Assembly (NCBI GenBank): GCA_039990395.1
Contig: JBDXFZ010000146.1
Location: 372,001 to 436,000 of the forward strand
Length of the DNA stretch: 64,000 nucleotides
From: CALINF01 sp039990395
GTDB lineage: Bacteria; Pseudomonadota; Gammaproteobacteria; Pseudomonadales; Halieaceae
Direction: 5' to 3'
Below, piece after piece: positions 60,642-64,000 of this stretch; positions within the stretch are counted from its first letter, which is position 1; each line of letters begins with the position of its first letter. The notes under the pieces are model-generated. The model searched no databases and had not been told where the DNA came from. It was given only the letters and a program-made list of their open reading frames with translations. The position numbers and the translations under genes were made by a program.

Positions 60642-61139
60642 ATGGCTGAATACCAGACCCAGTCGATTTCCAGAGAGAAGTTTCTGATTATCGCGATTAA
60701 CCTGCTTCATAAGTCCTTGGTGGAGGCTAGTCGGACTGACGCAAAGAATGCATTTAAAGTGCTCTCAGAAGGCAAAGCGCTGGCATTGTCGAATGTGCGA
60801 ATGGAAGACCAGTCGATTGTACGCTTCGACGTTCAACTCGACGGGTCTGAGTTTGTTGGCAATTTGAATTTCGGCGCGTTTAAAACCAGTCTTGCCTTGC
60901 TGATTTCCAATCTTTCACAAGCGCTTCAAGCTGAAAAAAATATTCCAGCATTTACCGCTCAGGACGGCCCAGAGATGCTGATGTTTGGCGTAACGGCAGT
61001 GACGTACGAGGACAGCCAGCCCAATGTGATGGTTCTGGGGTCCGATTCTGGATCCGAGCAGGCGTCAGTTAAGTTGAAGCTAATGTATCTAGATCCCGCG
61101 CAATTTGCTGATGAAGGTCCCGCTGGCGCGTCAGCCTGA
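60642..61139 (+). CDS. Conserved-looking cytoplasmic protein of unknown function
   Basis: A 165-residue protein without signal peptide or membrane helix. GAGG lies five bases before ATG 60642, which is preferred to a start six codons earlier. Predicted mixed alpha/beta: a helix in FLIIAINLLHKSLVEASR, strands in IVRFDVQLDGSEFVGNLNFG, and a helix in TSLALLISNLSQALQAE. It ends convergent with the MaoC gene. No known domain recognised. Confidence 0.62.
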   Translation: MAEYQTQSISREKFLIIAINLLHKSLVEASRTDAKNAFKVLSEGKALALSNVRMEDQSIVRFDVQLDGSEFVGNLNFGAFKTSLALLISNLSQALQAEKNIPAFTAQDGPEMLMFGVTAVTYEDSQPNVMVLGSDSGSEQASVKLKLMYLDPAQFADEGPAGASA

Positions 61140-61150
61140 GAGCAAGATGA

Positions 61151-61624
61151 TCAACTTAGGGTGACGCTAGGTAGAGATGGAGCTTCTATCGCCAGCTTCT
61201 GCGTTGGAGCCATAACGTCGGCAAGCCCGCTGGCAACCAGTTTTTCATCCTGATTAGTAACCTTGCAGTCCAGCGCAACTTGATGGCGCTTTTCCTTGAG
61301 CTCCGTCACCTCAAGCGTCACTGTGAGGGTGTCGCCGGGGCGAACTGGTAGTCGGAAGCGTAGATTCTGCCCCAGATAAATAGTGCCGGGTCCGGGTAGT
61401 TGCAGTGCGATAGCGGCGGATATAACAGCGCCGGTCAACATGCCGTGAGCAATAGGCCCTTTGAATGGCGTGGTAGCTGCATAGTCACTGTCGAGATGGA
61501 CTGGATTGATGTCACCTGAAACAACTGCGAATAGCTGTATATCCTGTTCAGTCACTGTTTTGGTGTAACTTGCAGTCTGCCCCAGAGCGAGTTCTTCAAA
61601 GGTAAAGTTGGTAAGCTGTGCCAT
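61151..61624 (-). CDS. MaoC-like (R)-specific enoyl-CoA hydratase
   Basis: A 157-residue hot-dog fold hydratase. The hydratase-2 motif is in VSGDINPVHLDSDYA (Asp and His), with GPIAHGMLTGAVISAAIA following. It hydrates 2-enoyl-CoA to (R)-3-hydroxyacyl-CoA, linking beta-oxidation to polyhydroxyalkanoate or acyl metabolism. It is monocistronic and divergent from hrpA. Confidence 0.88.
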   Translation of the reverse strand: MAQLTNFTFEELALGQTASYTKTVTEQDIQLFAVVSGDINPVHLDSDYAATTPFKGPIAHGMLTGAVISAAIALQLPGPGTIYLGQNLRFRLPVRPGDTLTVTLEVTELKEKRHQVALDCKVTNQDEKLVASGLADVMAPTQKLAIEAPSLPSVTLS

Positions 61625-61735
61625 CGACCGGAATATCCTCTATGTTGGATTGAGTGTGCGGTGATATTAACCCACATTGGCTTCGACGTTTTACGCATCA
61701 TCGTAGAAAAAGTAATAGGTAATCATTAGATCCAC

Positions 61736-64000
61736 GTGACTGAAGCAACATCACATCCCAGAGTGATACCCGCGATTCGCTTTCCCGAGGAGTTGCCTGT
61801 CGTTGAACGCAGGGCGGATATCGCGCGTGCCATCAGTGAGCATCAAGTTGTGATAGTCGCGGGGGAAACGGGTTCAGGAAAGACCACTCAGATACCCAAA
61901 ATCTGCCTTGAGCTGGGCCGCGGCAGGGAGCAAAGAATAGGGCACACGCAACCTCGGCGGTTGGCGGCGCGTACAGTTGCCGCGCGAATAGCGCAGGAAT
62001 TGGATACCCCATTAGGCGACGTGGTTGGCTATCAGGTTCGGTTTACTGATCAGGTATCTGACGCGACTGCAGTCAAATTGATGACTGATGGCATTCTGTT
62101 GAACGAAATGCAGCGCGACAGGATGCTACGAGCATATGACACTTTGATCATCGACGAGGCTCATGAGCGCAGCCTGAATATCGATTTTATTTTGGGCTAT
62201 CTCAAGCAGCTGTTGCCTCGGCGTCCCGATCTAAAAGTTATCGTGACCTCTGCCACTATCGATGTAGACAGTTTCTCAAAACACTTTGACGATGCACCTG
62301 TAATCGAGGTTTCCGGGCGAACCTACCCTGTAGAGACCCATTACTTTGATCCGCTTGATGAGAGCGATGAGGGTGTCGTTGAGCAGATCGGACAACTGGT
62401 GGCGGATATCAGCTCGGGGCGTTTCGGGCCTCGCGGAGATGTGCTGGTATTTCAATCAGGTGAGCGTGAAATCCGGGAGCTATCAAAGCATCTGCGTCAT
62501 CAGCAGGATATCAATGTTCTACCGCTCTATGCACGCCTGAGTCAGGCCGAGCAAACACGAGTATTCGATACCAATAGCCGACGGGGTATGCGCGTGATAC
62601 TTGCGACCAACGTGGCAGAGACTTCGCTTACAGTGCCGGGTATACGCTATGTGATCGATCCGGGTGAAGCTCGTATCAGTCGTTACAGTTTTCGAACAAA
62701 AGTACAGCGACTGCCGATTGAGCCTATATCGCAAGCTAGTGCCAATCAACGCAAAGGGCGATGCGGTCGTGTAGCGTCGGGTGTGTGTCTACGTTTATAT
62801 AGTGAAGAGGATTTTTCGGGCCGGCCAGAATTTACAGACCCTGAGATAAAGCGTACCAATCTTGCCGCCGTAATTTTGCAGATGCTGCAACTGCGCCTGG
62901 GCGATGTCACCCGGTTTCCTTTCATCAATCCGCCAGATCCTCGCATGGTACGCGACGGTTATAAGTTGTTGGAAGAATTAGGCGCGGTAACCACTGGAGG
63001 TAAGCTCACACCGTTAGGCAAACGTATGGCGCGTCTGCCGACTGATCCAAGACTCGCGCGAATGGTACTTGCTGCGCAGTCACAGAATTGTCTTGAAGAG
63101 GTTCTGGTGATCGCCAGTGCTCTGGCTATTGCAGACCCTCGTGAACGGCCGGCAGACAAGCAGCAACAGTCTGACCAGCTACATGCTCGTTTTAAGCATC
63201 CGCGCTCAGACTTTATGGCATGGCTCAATCTTTGGCGGTACTTTGAGGAGCAGCGTCAGGCGCTAAGCCAGAATCAGTTGCGCAAGCTGTGCAAAAAAGA
63301 ATTTTTGTCGTTTCTTCGTCTTAGAGAATGGCGTGAGGTTCATTCACAGCTCACGATTGCGTGTAGAGCGCAGGGTGTTCGCGCTAAAAAAATTCTGTCT
63401 GAGGATGAAAACTATCAAGGCATTCATGTCGCTCTGCTATCTGGATTGCTCAGCAACATAGCCCAGCAACATGAAGGCAGAGATTTTCTCGGTGCGCGCA
63501 ACCGCAAGCTGCAGATTTTTCCCGGATCATCACAATCCAAAAAGCCGCCGAAATGGCTGGTTGCCGCGGAGCTGGTAGAAACATCTCGCGTGTTTGCAAG
63601 AACGGTGGGCGCCATAGATCCTGAATGGATACTGGATATAAACCCTACGCTGCTTAAGCACCATTACTACGAACCTCGCTGGCAGGGTCGTAGTGGGCGC
63701 GTAGCTGCCTACGAGCGCATCAGTCTCTATGGACTGACGTTGGTGGACAAGCGCACCGTACACTATGGCAATATCAATCCTCACGAAGCCCGCGAGCTGC
63801 TGATTCGAGAAGGCTTGATGGCAGGAGGCTATCGCCAGTTTCCCGCGTTCCTGAAGCACAATATGAAGGTTCTTCGTGAGCTGGAGGAATTAGAGTCGCG
63901 TGTACGCAGGCGCGATATTGTTGCTGACGAGCAGGTGCTGTTTGAATTCTACAATGAGCGACTGCCGGAAGACGCGTTCACTGCAGGACGCTTGCAGTCA
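61736..64000 (+). CDS. hrpA: ATP-dependent RNA helicase HrpA (3' end cut by window)
   Basis: First 755 codons of a DEAH-box RNA helicase. The frame is closed by TAG at 61727, so the start is GTG 61736 (GTG 61763 is the next option); both have weak ribosome sites. Walker A VVIVAGETGSGKTTQ (K49), DEAH box IDEAHERSLNIDF, motif III TSATID, then GRTYPVE, the HA2 winged helix (TRFPFINPPDPRMVRDG) and the DUF3418-type C-terminal part beginning. It resembles the Escherichia coli protein (about 1300 residues) but begins closer to the helicase core. Confidence 0.94.
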   Translation, partial: MTEATSHPRVIPAIRFPEELPVVERRADIARAISEHQVVIVAGETGSGKTTQIPKICLELGRGREQRIGHTQPRRLAARTVAARIAQELDTPLGDVVGYQVRFTDQVSDATAVKLMTDGILLNEMQRDRMLRAYDTLIIDEAHERSLNIDFILGYLKQLLPRRPDLKVIVTSATIDVDSFSKHFDDAPVIEVSGRTYPVETHYFDPLDESDEGVVEQIGQLVADISSGRFGPRGDVLVFQSGEREIRELSKHLRHQQDINVLPLYARLSQAEQTRVFDTNSRRGMRVILATNVAETSLTVPGIRYVIDPGEARISRYSFRTKVQRLPIEPISQASANQRKGRCGRVASGVCLRLYSEEDFSGRPEFTDPEIKRTNLAAVILQMLQLRLGDVTRFPFINPPDPRMVRDGYKLLEELGAVTTGGKLTPLGKRMARLPTDPRLARMVLAAQSQNCLEEVLVIASALAIADPRERPADKQQQSDQLHARFKHPRSDFMAWLNLWRYFEEQRQALSQNQLRKLCKKEFLSFLRLREWREVHSQLTIACRAQGVRAKKILSEDENYQGIHVALLSGLLSNIAQQHEGRDFLGARNRKLQIFPGSSQSKKPPKWLVAAELVETSRVFARTVGAIDPEWILDINPTLLKHHYYEPRWQGRSGRVAAYERISLYGLTLVDKRTVHYGNINPHEARELLIREGLMAGGYRQFPAFLKHNMKVLRELEELESRVRRRDIVADEQVLFEFYNERLPEDAFTAGRLQS

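Overview
This window looks like chromosomal DNA of a free-living, probably marine, aerobic gammaproteobacterium with moderate GC. The Cellvibrionales/Halieaceae neighbourhood is my guess. The basis is the gammaproteobacterial form of RecA, RecX, RecQ, MnmC, HrpA, ArfB and malate synthase G, and the load of acyl-CoA, short-chain dehydrogenase and transporter genes. Genes are tightly packed, with many 4-base start/stop overlaps. I found no tRNA, rRNA, insertion sequence, prophage or CRISPR array. The window cuts into an ABC transporter gene on the left and hrpA on the right.

Layout. 1-3.8 kb: ABC exporter pair, zinc-ribbon protein, and a DUF389 membrane protein with a degenerate lipid-kinase-like front end. 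3.8-7.9 kb: DDAH-type amidinohydrolase, lipoprotein, and a coupled GCS2 ligase/aspartoacylase pair. 7.9-9.8 kb: SOS-controlled recA-recX. 9.8-16.4 kb: sulfotransferase, APC permease, PliI-like lysozyme inhibitor, porin, beta-CASP nuclease and DUF3014 protein. 16.5-20.6 kb: isomerase, SDR, AbgT transporter, flavin reductase and DCC protein. 20.7-30.5 kb: TPR/transglutaminase-like lipoprotein with a 2-oxoglutarate oxygenase, nitronate monooxygenase-like enzyme, metallo-beta-lactamase, ThuA-like protein, hydroxyacid dehydrogenase, ArfB, class I HMG-CoA reductase and SDR. 30.6-41.4 kb: secreted M28 peptidase and hydrolase, a halohydrin dehalogenase, RecQ, small SutA-like protein, VOC protein, malate synthase G, redoxin and SLC13 transporter. 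41.4-48.5 kb: acyl-CoA synthetase, a GspG-domain lipoprotein, phosphoesterase, desaturase, AGCS symporter and TauD-family dioxygenase. 48.6-51.1 kb: outer-membrane barrel, small Sec-exported peptide, two-helix membrane protein and FapD-like C39 peptidase. 51.2-61.6 kb: CpxRA-like two-component system, M16C peptidase, glutamine cyclotransferase, MnmC, coiled-coil periplasmic protein and MaoC protein. 61.7 kb to the end: HrpA.

The two strongest second-look items are these. (1) The SDR-fold protein at 33038-33718 carries the complete halohydrin dehalogenase fingerprint: T-X4-Y-X-G in place of the cofactor loop, and S-X12-Y-X3-R. (2) The 48.6-51.1 kb cassette reads as a compact peptide maturation/export system related in parts to Fap amyloid secretion: Sec-exported peptide with a double-glycine-like leader site, periplasmic C39 protease and outer-membrane barrel. 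Others are a lipoprotein carrying a pseudopilin (GspG) domain without a pilin helix, an orphan class I HMG-CoA reductase, and a candidate CpxR box between the CpxRA-like genes and a tiny divergent reading frame.
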